A DNA stretch of 64,000 bases from Ursus arctos (Eukaryota > Chordata > Mammalia > Carnivora > Ursidae), in contig NW_026623008.1 of NCBI RefSeq assembly GCF_023065955.2, positions 15,034,501-15,098,500 on the forward strand, written 5' to 3'. The notes below the pieces were generated by a model. The model had not been told where the DNA came from, searched no databases, and saw only the letters and a list, made by a program, of their open reading frames with translations. Position 1 is the stretch's first letter; every line of letters starts with the position of its first letter. The translations under genes were made by a program, and so were the position numbers. This document shows, piece after piece, positions 1 through 11,970 of the stretch.

Positions 1-109
1 GCATGTCCCTTTCCCTCTGCTTCTCCCCCACCCCTCTCTGTTCCTCCACCTGGACATGCACACGTATGTGCTTTCTCTATTTCTAAAATAAACAAATAAA
101 AACCTTTAA
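1..109 (+). mobile_element. CAN-SINE, cut by window start
   Basis: Pyrimidine-rich middle and A-rich tail of a carnivore tRNA-derived SINE; the tRNA-like head lies outside the window. Confidence 0.8.
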
Positions 110-210
110 TATAATGAATTAATTAATAATAGGTTGAACTAAAGACCTTCATTTTTGTGAAAATACATGCTAAGGTGTACCTTTTCTCAACTGCTAACCA
201 AAAAAGGAGA

Positions 211-324
211 GGGGGGAACCTGGCTGGCTCACTCAAAAGAGCATATGACTCTTGATTTCACAATCATGAGTTCAGGCTCCCCATTGGCTGTAGAGATGAC
301 TTAAATAAACAAACAAACAAAAAA
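211..324 (+). mobile_element. Short-form CAN-SINE
   Basis: Head ACCTGGCTGGCTCACTC, tRNA-like body and A-rich tail without the TC-rich middle. AAAAAGGAGAG-like sequence flanks both sides as the target duplication. Confidence 0.8.
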
Positions 325-689
325 GGGAGGAGACGTTAATATTTCAGTTATGATTTTTTTGTCACTACAGTATTTTCTGGTTTTGTCCTTCTTTAATACC
401 AATTAGATCTAAAATTACCTCCATATCAATTAACTGTTTCAACTCCTCCAGGTGAAAAAAACAAGTCTACATCCAAAGTAAAAGACATTACCAAAAAAGC
501 AACATCACTACTATAAATATGAACAAGAGGCAAATTTAATTATATATCCACTTAAAGCCACTGATTTTTCAATAACTGTGTACCCATTAAAATGCTAATA
601 TATAAAAGATCAAATCTGACTTATGCATATGGAGCTTATGAGATATAAAGAACAGCTTTTTAAAAGAGGTGATACAATAAAAAGAGCAA

Positions 690-905
690 GAGGGGGGCAA
701 ACCAAGAAACGGACTCAACTACAGAGAACAAACTAAAGGTTACAAGAATGGAGGTGGGTGGGGGAATGGGTTAAATAGGTGATGGGGATTAAGAGGTGCT
801 CTTGTGATGGGCACTGGGTGTTGTATGCAAGTGCTGAATCACTATATTGTATATCTGGAACTTATATAACACTGTATGTTAACTAACTGGAATTTAAATA
901 AAAAC
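690..905 (+). mobile_element. Carnivore L1 3' end
   Basis: Carries the characteristic L1 3'-untranslated text of carnivores (GTGATGGGCACTGGGTGTTG, then GTTAACTAACTGGAATTTAA and an A-rich end). The 5' part of the LINE is missing, and no reverse transcriptase frame is present. Confidence 0.75.
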
Positions 906-1074
906 TAAGCAAATCTACATTACACTACAATAAAGTAAATTAAAAGAGAAGACACAATTAGAAGTATAATACTGTGGTCACCTTAACAAACAAGACAGCA
1001 TGACAGTTCTTCATGCTTAAAGAACTAAGCTCTTGGAATGTAAAAACTGATAATTACAGATCTAACTAACAAAG

Positions 1075-1264
1075 TTTTTAAGATTTCATTTATTTATTGG
1101 AGAGAGAGAGAGAAAGCAGGAGCAGGGGGGAACGGCAGAGGGAGAGGGAGAAGCAGACTCCCCACGGGGCAGGGAGCCCAGTGCAGTACTCAATCCCAGG
1201 ACCCTGGGATCCTGACCTGAGCTGATGGCAGACGCTTCACCAACTGAGCCACCCAGGCGTCCCC
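1075..1264 (-). mobile_element. Long-form CAN-SINE
   Basis: Reverse-oriented: T-rich tail, GA-rich middle, then the head complement GAGCCACCCAGGCGTCCCC. Confidence 0.9.
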
Positions 1265-2394
1265 TAAAGCGGGAGTTTTAATCAAGATGCTCCATTAGCC
1301 TACAAATATGACCGGCTTAATTATTCAAACACAAGTTATTTATGTATACCCAGTATCGGACCAATTTCAGGGACATATTAACACTTAAAATTTTAATGGT
1401 CACTAGTTTATTTCAAAATAGAAAACTGAACCAGGCATATCTTGATGATCTAGGAGACAGCACATTCCATCAGAATCATTCAACTGCTGACAAAATTACT
1501 GTGAAACAAAAACAAACATGAAATCCTAGAAATAGTATTTAAACACGTTGAAACACCTCACTTCGTTAATGACAAAGGGCCCTTAAAACAAAGGCTTATG
1601 GTTACATATTCCATATAATACAAATAGCTTACATTATTAGCCACTTACTATGCCCGCCTTTGTTCTATGCACATTAATTCATTTACAACAAACCCAGAAG
1701 GAAAGTTCCATTATTTTGTCCCATTTCAGGGAGGACAACTGAGGCACAGAAAAGCAAAAACAAAACTACACAAAAAACTTCTAGGCTGGAATTCAAACCT
1801 AAATATTCTGACTCTAGAGTCCATACTCTTAGCCACAATACCCTGCTATGTTTGTATAAAGTATTAATTCTGAAGCTGAAGAGACTTAAGCAAACATTAC
1901 ATCAACATAAGGGAAACAAAGACATCAAGTATCACAGTTAATACATGAACAGAGATGACTCTAGGTCAACCCATGAAGTAGTTGAGTTTGCCCTTACAAC
2001 TGTCACTTCTGTACCCTCCCCTATTTTGTCTCCCTTTGTGGCATTCCCCCTCCTTCCCTCAGAGGCATCAAGCATCTTTAGCATCACTGAAAACAGTAAA
2101 AGACTGAATTCTCAATCACAATATACCTTAATAAATAAGTGGCCAAATATAGTTTAGACTTCTGGAATTATCACTATTTTATCACAACAATAAATTACTT
2201 AAGATAAAAAAAATGTTCTAAAAGTAAATTTTAAGATACTCTCTAGGATATAGAACAAGTATTTTGGAAGAAACCAGGGTCTTCCTGGTAGCTATACACA
2301 AATGGAATGATTCGGTAAAGCACTATAAGATATTAACTACAGAATCTAGGGAGGTAATTATATGTAAAATCAGACTAATTCTTACAAAAGTCAT
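1265..2394. other. Non-coding stretches around a MIR
   Basis: Outside the MIR at 1,640-1,862 I see only AT-rich unique sequence. The short frames here show no recognisable protein. Confidence 0.5.
1640..1862 (+). repeat. MIR element
   Basis: Ancient tRNA-derived SINE recognisable from CACTTACTATG, AGGACAACTGAGGCACAGA, GAATTCAAAC and the ending around CATACTCTTAGCCAC, all in MIR order. Confidence 0.75.
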
Positions 2395-2935
2395 ATAAAT
2401 ATCATTTCTCTGCTCTAAACCCTCCAATGGTTTCTCGTCTCAGAATAAAATCCAAAATCCTTACCATTTTCTATGAGGGCCTACATGAACTGGCCCCTGA
2501 CTTTCTCATCTCAAATTATATTTGCCTCCTTTAGCTGCCTCAAATGTGTGTAGAAGGTATATACTTCAGAAATTTTGCACCTACTGTTCCCTCTATCTGA
2601 CACACTCCGCCCACAGATATGCTAACATCCCCATAGCTTAAAGCTCCACTTCCTTCATATCTCTCTTCAATTTTCCCTTAAAAGAGACTTCCTTGATCAC
2701 CCTAAGCAAAGTAACAAACCCTCCAATGTCTTCGTACCCTGCGTTATTTTTCCACATAGCACTTATTACCACAGGACTTGACATACTTAGTACTATTTTT
2801 CTACCCCTGCTATAACACAGGTTTAGTTAGAAAAGGGCTTGTTTTTATTCACTGTTTTATCCTAGGCTCTTAATATAATGCCTGACACATAGCTGGTATG
2901 CAATAAACATATCTTGAATATATGAACAAACGAGC
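2395..2935 (+). repeat. L2 3' end
   Basis: Follows the L2 consensus order: AACCCTCCAATGG, CAGAATAAAATCCAAA, TGGCCCCTGACTTTC, CACCTACTGTTCCCTC, TTCCTTGATCACCCTAAG, CATAGCACTTATTACCAC, GCCTGACACATAGCTGG, CAATAAACAT. Non-coding remains of an ancient LINE. Confidence 0.85.
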
Positions 2936-3599
2936 AAATTCCTTAACCCCACCTACGCATAAGGCCACCCTGACTTCCTAGCAATAATAGGTTAATGGCT
3001 TGTTTTGAGGACTCTTGAAATTCTAACAGCAACTATCTCATAAACCGTTTGCCATATAACTAACATCTTACATCCTCGTATCAAGCACTAATTGATGAAA
3101 TTACCCAGCTCCTCCAGCAGGGAATGTGAGAAAATTACATACAATATACTTAAAAAGAAATAAGTACAGGTTAAGAAGACAAGTATCTATATTAAAAACA
3201 GATGTCTTACATATTACATAGTTCATTCTACTAGATATGCCAATAAAAGTAAAAACTACTTCTTCCTACATTTAATAGGCACCCATGAAAATAAATTTAT
3301 ACTAGAAGTTTGAACACTGTCAATCTTATAACTTTGCTTTCATCACGATGAAGCTCAGATCCAAATCTGCAACCCACATCCAACAACCATCCAGAGCCTC
3401 TGGCATTCATTTCAGTAAAATACTCGAGCTCTACCTGTCCGTCTGCCTGTCTGTTTATCCCCATCCTGTTTTCCCTTTGCTTTGATTTCCTTACCTAGTT
3501 TTTTCACCTAGTGTTATCTCAAGTATTTTTGTAAACCACACTGAATCCTTCTAGGAATAAAGTTTAGCATAGATTGATAAACTCTAAAGATTATCATTA
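2936..3599. other. Unique AT-rich sequence
   Basis: No repeat, RNA gene or coding exon recognised. Confidence 0.4.
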
Positions 3600-5800
3600 G
3601 ATTTCCGTTTCTGCTTAAGATACAGAACACTGCAAAGAATACGACACCCACTCTAAAAGAAGACGACATATAATCGAAAATACCACAACTTTACTTGAGC
3701 CCATCAGAGACTGCTAATGTTGGCGAGGCAACCAAATTCCAAAGACAGACAAGGCCCTCCAATGAAGGACAGAACACACATGGCCGACTACAAGAAAAAA
3801 AAGGAAATGATAATACCTAAAATAAGGTCCTAAAAGCTAAGTGTAGACTAGCCTAACACTTTCGCTACTGGGTGCCCTAGATTAAATGGAAGTCTACACT
3901 CACTTACAAGCTCTTTTCTAAAGGCCTCCACTAGGTGCTCATGAGAAAGACTAGATTCATGGCAAAAAACCAGAGAGAGTCCCACTCAATATCACAGGAG
4001 TGCAGGAGGTGATCAGCCATCACTGAGAATAGGCACGAAGACCCACCGGCTTCCCCAGATCCTTTTCTCCTACGAACCAAAAATCTTAGGCCACTGGAAA
4101 CAAACATTCACACTACCAGGACACTGGCAAACATCTACTGTTGCCAGAATAAGAAGATAAGCAAATTCCTCTACCTCTCTGGGGAAGGGTAAGAAATCAT
4201 TTTGGGCCTAGGATCCAACACTGGTACACCAAGCAGAAGTATCCTAAAGCTGGGTGAGGGGCAGGAAACCCCATCCAAGAACAACCACAAATACAAGGCA
4301 AATACTGACTGTCAAAGGAAGGAGGAAAGGGAACAATGATAAAGCCCCATCTCTGGGGCCAAGGGGGACACTGAAGCCTAACACTGAGGCTAAACCAGAA
4401 TAACTACATCCACAATTCTAAAAACAAGTAGCAAGCAACAGCATTCTACCACTGGGCTAACATTAGCCACCACTATAAGACTTTGAAGCCTGTGGTACAC
4501 TGAAGATAATGAGAACAACAATAAACCCACAGACTGCTCAACTCATGATGAATTTGACTCAACACCCCACCACAATGGCCCAATAGAAGAGGTATACCCA
4601 TTTTCAAGAAGAAATACCATTTCCCTCAGTCTTTACTATACTACACACAATACCCAACACTTAAATAAAAATTATGAGACATACACACCTCAAAAACCAC
4701 CAATACTGAAGAGAAAAAGCAATCAATACAAGTTGAACTCAGGGATCACTCAGATACTGGAACTATCAGATAGGATTCTTTCTTAATTATGATCATTAGT
4801 ATGTTACAGGACTTAGTGAAAAAGGTGGACAACATACATGAACAGAGAAATAATTTCAGAAAAGAGATGGGAGGCTAAAAGTCAAATGGAAATGCCAGAA
4901 ATAAAAAATACAGTGTCAGAAATAAAGAATTCTTTCAACAAACTCAATAGTAGAATAGATTCAGCTAATGAAAACAATCAATGAACTTGAAGACACATGA
5001 AGACACATGAATAAAAATTACCCAAACTGAAACAGAGAGAAAGCAAAAAAGCATCCAATGTTGAGGGACACTATCAAATGGTTTAACCTACATACAAAAT
5101 GAAGTCTCAGAAGGAGAAAGGAGAGAGATTAGGGCAGAAGAAATACTTGGAGATAATGGTCAAGAACTTTCCAGAAATAGGGGCGCCTGGGTAGCTCAGT
5201 AAGTTAAGTGTCTGCCTTTGGCTCAGGTCATGATCCCAAGGTCCTGGGATCGAGCCCCACATCAGGCTTCCTACTCAGCAGGGAGACTGCTTTCCTTCTC
5301 TCTTTGCCCTCCCCCTTCCCGCTTAAGCTCTCTCTCTGAAATAAAATCTTTAAAAAAAAAAAAAAAAGAATTTTCCAGAAGTAAAGGATGATATCAAACT
5401 ACAGATTCAAGACGCTTAGAGAAATCCCAGACAGTATAAATATAAAACCAATCAACAAACACAGATGCCTAGCCACATCAAAGTCAAACAGCTTGAAGGC
5501 CGCTAAAGGGTTGGGGGCAGGGTGAGGGGGTGGATATTACAAATATACTCAAGAACAAAGATAAAAATTTCATCAGATTTTGTCAGAAATTATGCAAGCC
5601 AGAAGACAAGGACTTTTTTTTTCTTTACTACTTCAAAGTAGTAGAAGAAAAAAACTGTCAACCCAGAATTCTACACGCAGGAAAAGTATTTTTCATAATG
5701 AAGGCAACATTAAGATCACTACCAATAAAAATAGTGTTCTCCATGCCAAACTGAAGATAAACAATGCTAGATATTTTTCATTTGAAATGCCATAAACATG
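3600..5800 (+). mobile_element. Old L1/HAL1 5' region, split by a SINE
   Basis: Contains text typical of old mammalian L1/HAL1 elements in order: a purine-rich leader, AAGGTGGACAACATACATGA, GAGTCAAATGGAAATG-like sequence (4,884 onward), AACTTGAAGACACATGAA, CACATCAAAGTCAAACAGC, then CAACCCAGAATTCTACACGC near 5,660. Frames are broken; the 74-codon open frame at 5,530-5,754 is only a residue of the ancestral coding region. A SINE at 5,180-5,366 interrupts it. Confidence 0.75.
5180..5366 (+). mobile_element. Long-form CAN-SINE inside L1
   Basis: Complete element inserted in the old L1. Target duplication: AAGAACTTTCCAGAAATA before and AAGAATTTTCCAGAAGTA after (two differences in 18). Confidence 0.95.
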
Positions 5801-6367
5801 GTAAAAAGTGTCTCTGACACCAAAATAAGGTTGAAAAACAGAGGTTATTTTCCATAACATTGAAACATTTCCCTCACTTTTCAAATGAAAGTTTATCGTC
5901 TCCTTCATATCCTACTAAAAACCCTTACCTGTTAACACTGATACTTCTCATCCAATCTATGGCTTAGACTACTATGGAGGAACTGAAGCAATTAAAAGAG
6001 AATGAAATAAACCTTGGGAAATATGCTAAATCCAAAAAACTGTTCTTTCTGAATAACAGAATTATGGTTGATTTTTCTTCACAACTTTTAAAGCTTCCAA
6101 ATTTTCCATTATGAACCATTTATTTTGTTTCAGATGGAAAAAATCCTATTAAAAATAACAATGTACCATAGTTAAATAATATTGAACTTTACAGATAGGG
6201 CTGAGTTCAGGCACAAACCCTTCTTTCTTCATGGTTGATATCTGCACCACTCCAGTTTGGAATATCACCACTACTTACAGAAAAGTGAATGCAGACCAAT
6301 CAAGAAATAAAATAGTTCTACCTTCTACCATAGCATTACCTTTAAGAGTATGAAAAAACAAAAAGCA
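5801..6367. other. No gene seen; possible L1 remainder
   Basis: AT-rich sequence continuing from the L1. I see no coding exon or RNA gene. Confidence 0.35.
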
Positions 6368-6468
6368 GGGGCACCTGGCTGGCCTACTTGGTAGTGCACA
6401 TGACTCTTGATCTTGGGGTCATGAGTTTGAACCACACATTGGGCGTAGAGTTTACTTAAAAAAAAAAT
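6368..6468 (+). mobile_element. Short-form CAN-SINE
   Basis: Head GGGGCACCTGGCTGGCC and body ending GTAGAGTTTACTTAAAA, without the TC-rich middle. Confidence 0.85.
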
Positions 6469-6583
6469 CAAAATGGAACATCTTCTAGCTTACATATTCC
6501 ATTCATAACTATCTTCTCCAACAATTAAAAAAAAGGCTAAGAACAGACTGAGACTTCAGACAGCTTTTTAAAACTAAAGACCA

Positions 6584-6778
6584 GGGGCGCCTGGGTGGCT
6601 CAGTCATTAAGCGTCTGCCTTCGGCTCAGGGCTTGATCCTGCGTTCTGGGACTGAGCCCCACATCGGGCTCTTCCATTGGGAGCCTGCTTCTTTTTCTCC
6701 CACTCCCCCTGCCTGTGTTCCCTCTCTCGCTGGCTGTCTCTATCTCTGTCAAATAAATAAATAAAATCTTAAAAAAAT
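6584..6778 (+). mobile_element. Long-form CAN-SINE
   Basis: Complete, flanked by AAAACTAAAGACCA on both sides. Confidence 0.95.
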
Positions 6779-7912
6779 AAAACTAAAGACCACAAATGCT
6801 AAGTTTTGAAAAATATCTGATATCCTAATAATAAAGCACTCACGGTGGTTCAAGGTATATTAAATACTCTAGTCCTCTCCATTATCATAACACAAGCACC
6901 ACTATTCCCATTATGGATAAGGAAGTAGAAATATCAGAATTTAGATCCTTAAAGGTCACTATCATCATATAGCATTATCCCTAGTCTTTGAACTAAATTT
7001 TCACTGTGTATTCCAATGTCATTTGCTTCTTCTTTGCTTATGCTTATCAACAGTGAAGAGACCGTATTTAATAAAAACCTCACGTACGAATTTTACTTCA
7101 CTGAGCAAAATAATTTAAAATGGTCTTGTCCTTAGCCTTTAGGAGATAAAAATCTTAAGAGTTCAAAATATCGGCCAGTAATACTGAGGAATGCTCTCTG
7201 AAATGAAATGTTCCTATTTCTCAAAATGAAACTTAATAATTCTATCCAAAAAATAAAATTTAGAAGTTCAGAAAATACTTCACAGGCTTAAAAAGTATAC
7301 ACACAGCAACTGTGACTTAAGAATTCTGATTTCTTCTGCAGTATAAGTAAAACTAAAGAGATTTGGAAAATTGTTACACAAATATATAGTAAGTATATAA
7401 AGAAGTACATTGGACTAATAAATCCCAAATTCAGGAAAACAATTACCTCCAACGAAAGAGAGGACCAAGGTGGGTACACGCTAAGTGATCAAGGAGGGTA
7501 CATGCTAAGGGCTTTGATTATACTGATGACATTTTGTTTGTAGCTGGCTAATGGATACATGGATTTGCTGTATTTTCGTTTGTTTTTTTTTTTTAATACC
7601 TGCAGTATTTCAAAGTAGCTTCTTTTAAAGTTTTCAAACCAGATGTACTCCTCTGCATCTCCCTAGACAAAAATGTATATTTTATGTAAAATATAATCAT
7701 CAGTCACACTATTACTATGGATTCTAGAAGGAAAAATATATCCCACCATACACATTAAACTTATGCACTAATTCCATTCATGACCAGTAAGTGCATTTTG
7801 TAACAGAAAACAGTATAACCCATTTTCATCATCTATACAATGAGGTCAATACCACCTACCTATCCACAGCAGTATTACAAAAACTAAATGGAACAAAAAA
7901 AGTGTATAGTCC
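6779..7912. other. Unique AT-rich sequence
   Basis: No recognised repeat or exon. The minus-strand frame at 7,288-7,479 is hydrophobic but short and AT-driven. Confidence 0.4.
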
Positions 7913-7913
7913 A

Positions 7914-8316
7914 TGGGAGCCTGGGTAGCTCAGTTGGTTAAGTGACCGCCTTCAGCCGAGGTCATGATCCTGGACTCCCAGGATCAAGTCCCGCATCTGG
8001 CTCCCTGCTTAGAGGGGAGTCTGCTTCTCCCTCTGACCCTCCCCCCTCTCCTGCTCTCTCTCTCTCTCTCTCATTCTCTCTCTCTGATAAATAAAATCTT
8101 TTTTTTTTTAAGATTTAATTTATTTATTTGACAGAGAGACAGGTAGCGAGAGAGGGAACACAACCAGGGGGAGTGGGAGAGGGAGAAGCAGGCTTCCGGC
8201 TGAGCAGGGAGCCCGATGCGGGGCTCAATCCCAGAACACTGGGATCACGACCTAAGCCGAACGCAGACGCCCAATGACTGAGCCACTCGGGTGCCCCTAA
8301 ATAAAATCTTTAAAAA
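7914..8316 (+). mobile_element. Long-form CAN-SINE split by another SINE
   Basis: Main body 7,914-8,100 and the tail remainder 8,298-8,316 belong to one forward element; a reverse SINE is inserted in its A-rich tail. Outer duplications GTATAGTCCAT and GTATAGGCCAC flank the whole composite. Confidence 0.9.
8101..8297 (-). mobile_element. Long-form CAN-SINE nested in a SINE tail
   Basis: Reverse element flanked by a perfect 13-bp duplication of host-SINE tail sequence (TAAATAAAATCTT at 8,088-8,100 and 8,298-8,310), which proves it is the younger of the two. Confidence 0.95.
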
Positions 8317-8631
8317 CAAACGTATAGGCCACATAGAATATGTTCATTGAATGTCAGTTATTATTAATGGCAAAAAAAAAAAAGTAAAATACAAAAAATA
8401 TGACACTGTGTATCAGTATTTACCAACTGTAGAATCTTTGCATGTAGACTTATTCCTTATGGTGTATACATTTTTTAACCCAATTTGTGGAATAACCTTG
8501 GGAATGGATACATGTATAACTAGTATGAGTGACACAACACTCATCAATCCAACTTCTAGAAATGCAATAAACCATGCTACAAATCTTCACAGGCAGGGTT
8601 TAAAGCTCCCTGTTCTCAGTATAGACTTCTA

Positions 8632-8780
8632 GTAAGCATTTGTTTATTACTGACAAGTAATAAACTTTGTGCCAAGCACTGATAAACCCTAGGGAAATAG
8701 AAACAAAAAAACATAATTCCTGCCTTAAGGAACTGGTTTAGTGGAGAAATAACAAATCTATCCATAGCTGTTTGTAGAGC
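8632..8780 (+). repeat. Ancient MIR-like repeat
   Basis: CATTTGTTTATTACTGACAA, GTGCCAAGCACTGATAAACC and TTCCTGCCTTAAGGAACTGG follow a familiar ancient interspersed-repeat order. The family name is uncertain. Confidence 0.45.
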
Positions 8781-9136
8781 AACTAACCCAGATGGGAAGA
8801 GGTGTGAAGCATCATCCTACTGATTGGTACTCCCTGCCACATAGGTCCTCTTCTTCATCCTTTCCCTTGCCCTCAGCCCCGCTAGTCTCGGTCCTCTCTG
8901 AAAGCAGACAGTAAAGCAGTATTTATCCTACAGATACACTACAGAACTGCATGGTTCTCTAGGTAGCCGCTAAGCCACATGGAGCTACTGAGAATTTAAA
9001 ATATGGCTACTGCAAGATAAGATGCGCTGTAAGTGTAAAACACACACTGGAGTGGAAAAACTTTGTACAAAGAATGTAAAATACAGTATGTCATTAATAA
9101 TTTTTATAATGAGCACAATTTAAAATGATAATATTT

Positions 9137-9340
9137 TGGGGGCACCTGGGTGGCTCAGTAAGTTAAATGTCCAACTCTGACTTCAGCTCAGGTCATGATC
9201 CCAGAGTCCTGGGATCAAATCCCACATTTGGGATTGATTGGGCTCCTTGTTCAGTGGGGAGCCTGCTTCTCCCTCTGCCTGCTGCTCCCCCTGCTTGCAC
9301 GCTCTCTCACTCTGACAAATAAATAAAATCTTAAAAAAAA
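9137..9340 (+). mobile_element. Long-form CAN-SINE
   Basis: Head GGGGGCACCTGGGTGGCTCAG through tail AATAAATAAAATCTTAAAAA. Confidence 0.93.
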
Positions 9341-9452
9341 GCAAGTGTATACATGTGAAAAATCATAAAGTACACTTAAGATTAGTGTATTTAAAAAAAC
9401 AAAGACAATATATTGTATATACTGGGTTAAATATGTTATTAAAATTGATTTT

Positions 9453-9568
9453 GGGGAGACTGGCTGGCTCAGTTGGAGGAGAGTAGCACTCTTGATCTTG
9501 GGGTCATGAGTTCAAGTCCCACACGGGGGGCAGATATTACTTAAATAAATAAAAAACTTTAATAAAAT
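9453..9568 (+). mobile_element. Short-form CAN-SINE
   Basis: Head GGGGAGACTGGCTGGCTCAG; the target duplication resembles AAAATTGATTT/AAAGATTTGATTT. Confidence 0.85.
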
Positions 9569-9905
9569 GAAAAGATTTGATTTCACCTATTTCTTTTTAC
9601 TTTTTAATATGGCTACTAGTAAACCTAAAACAACATAGGTGGCTCACGCATTTCTACCGAACAAATAATTTATAAAAAAATCAAAGTAATAATGCACTTC
9701 AAAAGTATTGATTAGTTGAATCTGAATCTAAAGAAAAGATCTATGCTGTCAGAATTCTAATTACCTGAAGTATGTGTTTACAAGTTTGACAAAAAAATTC
9801 ATTAGCCCAACAAATCAAAATCACAAACTCCACTCTTCTAGACTGATAAGACAGTAAAATTGTTCCTCCTCCTATTACAATGAATTACACTAGAAAGAGC
9901 CTAGT

Positions 9906-10075
9906 GGGGGCGCCTGGCTGGCTCAGCCACTTGAGCGTCTGGTCGTGGTTTCAGCTCAGGTCATGATCTCAGGGTCCTGAGATTGAGCCACACTGTTTGG
10001 GATTCTCACTCTCCATCTCTGCCCCTCCGCCCATTTGCTCACTCTCCCTCTAAACATATAAATCAATCTTTAAAA
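9906..10075 (+). mobile_element. Long-form CAN-SINE
   Basis: Flanked by AGAAAGAGCCTAGT and AAGAAGAGCTCAGT, an imperfect target duplication. Confidence 0.92.
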
Positions 10076-10211
10076 AAAGAAGAGCTCAGTGTACCACAGT
10101 TCATCAAAACCATACCACATCATCAAAATCCAAGTTCTTTTTAGAAGAATGAAAGACATAAACTTTAAAACATCCGAGAAACAATATAGTTACTGATGAA
10201 TGCAACGCATT

Positions 10212-10320
10212 CATTTTTATTTTTATTTTTTTAAGTAACTCTACCCACAATGTGGGGCTCAAACTCATGGTCCCAGGATCAAGAACTGCATGTTCTACTG
10301 ACTGAGCCAGCCAGGGCCCC
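10212..10320 (-). mobile_element. Short-form CAN-SINE
   Basis: Reverse short element ending GAGCCAGCCAGGGCCCC. Flanking ATGAATGCAACGCATT / ATGAATGCAACCCATT is the target duplication, with one difference. Confidence 0.92.
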
Positions 10321-10930
10321 ATGAATGCAACCCATTTAAATTACCTGTAAGTGCGTTGTTCTAGACTCTGTCCCCTGGGGCTAAAAACCAAAGCTCTTAC
10401 TCTTCAATGTCTAGAGAAAAGGCATGACAATTAATTCATTAGGTACATAACTTATACTGACCTGAGTTCCTCCAGAATGAGCTGAAGAAAAATGAGGACC
10501 AGAGTAAGAGCAAAAAGAGAGAATCTTTAATACCCTCCTCACCCAAGCCAAGGAGATTTACATGGCTCTGAGATGGCTCTGAAGAGATCAAACCAAAAGG
10601 ACTAAAAATGAATCTTGACATCCAGGGGCCTGGGCCCTAAGGAGTGACTGGGTATTCCCCCAACTCTGTAAGAACTCAGATAATCATCAGTCCTAAAGAA
10701 TCTGTAAAAACTGTTAACTCTTCTCCTCAGTACCCATATTCTTACATAAAACTAAAGCCCTAGAAATTTGACCTCAAGGACCTATGCAATATATATGGCC
10801 AAGAATCACAGACCAAAGGCAATCAATCTTGTTGCCAGTACTTCATAACACAAACAAAATGTTATCTGGGGGCAAGGCATGGCCTCAGAAACTGCCCCGA
10901 ACTGCACACACTTAAAAGTAACCACTTTGG
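10321..10930. other. Unique sequence
   Basis: No recognised repeat, exon or RNA gene between the flanking SINEs. Confidence 0.4.
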
Positions 10931-11206
10931 GGGTGCCTAGTGGCTCAGTCGGTTAAGCATCTGATTCTTTTTTTTTTTTTTTAAGATTTTATTTATTTGA
11001 CAGAGAGAGAGACAGCCAGTGAGAGGGAATACAAGCAGGGGGAGTGGGAGAGGAAGGAGCAGGCTCCCAGCAGAGGAGCCTGATGTGGGGCTCGATCCCA
11101 GAACGCTGGGATCATGCCCTAAGTCGAAGGCAGACGCTTAACGACTGTGCCACCCAGGCGCCCCAAGCATCTGATTCTTGATTTCAGCTCAGGTCATGAT
11201 TTCTCT
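10931..11206 (+). mobile_element. CAN-SINE head fragment, split
   Basis: GGGTGCCTAGTGGCTCAG head (10,931-10,969) continues after a nested SINE as ATTTCAGCTCAGGTCATGAT (11,180-11,206) and then ends: a 3'-truncated forward element. Confidence 0.9.
10970..11164 (-). mobile_element. Long-form CAN-SINE nested in a SINE
   Basis: Flanked by a perfect 15-bp duplication, AAGCATCTGATTCTT (10,955-10,969 and 11,165-11,179), inside the body of an older SINE. Confidence 0.97.
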
Positions 11207-11361
11207 GCAGCCTTAATGATTTACAACTCTGTTGTACAGATTTTCACAAGAGAAATAAAGTTAATCTCATCACAAACAAATGAAGACCTATTAATTCTAT
11301 ACAAGGCCCAGGGTTAAAGCACAAAAATACCAGCGCTGACACAAAACACTTAATAAAGGCA

Positions 11362-11560
11362 GGGGCGCCTGGCTGGCGCAGTTGTTAAGCGTCTGCCTTC
11401 GGCTCAGGGTGTGATCCCAACATTCTGGGATCGAGCCCCACGTCAGGCTCCTCTGCTGGGAGCCTGCTCCTTCCTCTCCCACTCCCCCTGCTTGTGTTCC
11501 CTCTCTCGCTGGCTGTCTCTGTCAAATAAATAAATAAAATATTTAAAATAATAATAATAA
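11362..11560 (+). mobile_element. Long-form CAN-SINE
   Basis: Complete; the tail has become an ATA-rich repeat (ATAATAATAATAATA). AATAAAGGC flanks both sides. Confidence 0.93.
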
Positions 11561-11562
11561 TA

Positions 11563-11970
11563 AAGGCCAAGTGGTTCCATAGCCCTTAGTGATACTGTAA
11601 CACAACAAGGATTGACTTGAGTTCAGTACCCAAGCAGAATACAAACAGATGTTCGACACAAAATTCTTCTGGCATAAGAACACCCCCAATGTGATCCACC
11701 CTTAGCCTGGGTTATGTAAAAATTGGTATCTATGCTCCTTTATAACCTTGTGCTTTTCTTTAATGCACCAACTATTACACTTCATTACATTCACCACTTC
11801 AGTTGTCTGTCTCCCTCACCATACTGCCAGATCATAGTACCTCTGGCACTGAACATAATGCTGGGCATTATCACTGAGAGCTCATAAAAATGTCTGCTGG
11901 TTGAATGGATAATCTGAAGCTATACTGTCCAAGAGGGCAGTACCCAGTTACATGTAGCTATTTAAACAAA
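11563..11970. other. Mostly unique sequence with a possible old transposon end
   Basis: ACTGTCCAAGAGGGCAGTAC and TACATGTAGCTATTTAAA at 11,924-11,966 resemble the end of the same ancient family as at 8,940, cut by the next SINE. The rest is unrecognised. Confidence 0.35.

Larger units (their letters stand above)
8940..9660. repeat. Ancient DNA-transposon-like repeat with two SINE insertions
   Basis: TAGCCGCTAAGCCACATGGA and AATATGGCTACTGCAAG recall the common mammalian motif "agccacatgtggctactgag". Related text returns at 9,609 (AATATGGCTACTAGT), after two SINEs, suggesting one interrupted element. The family is not assigned. Confidence 0.4.

Noticed and set aside
5530..5754. 74-codon frame
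   Set aside because: A decayed L1/HAL1 coding remnant, with no functional frame.
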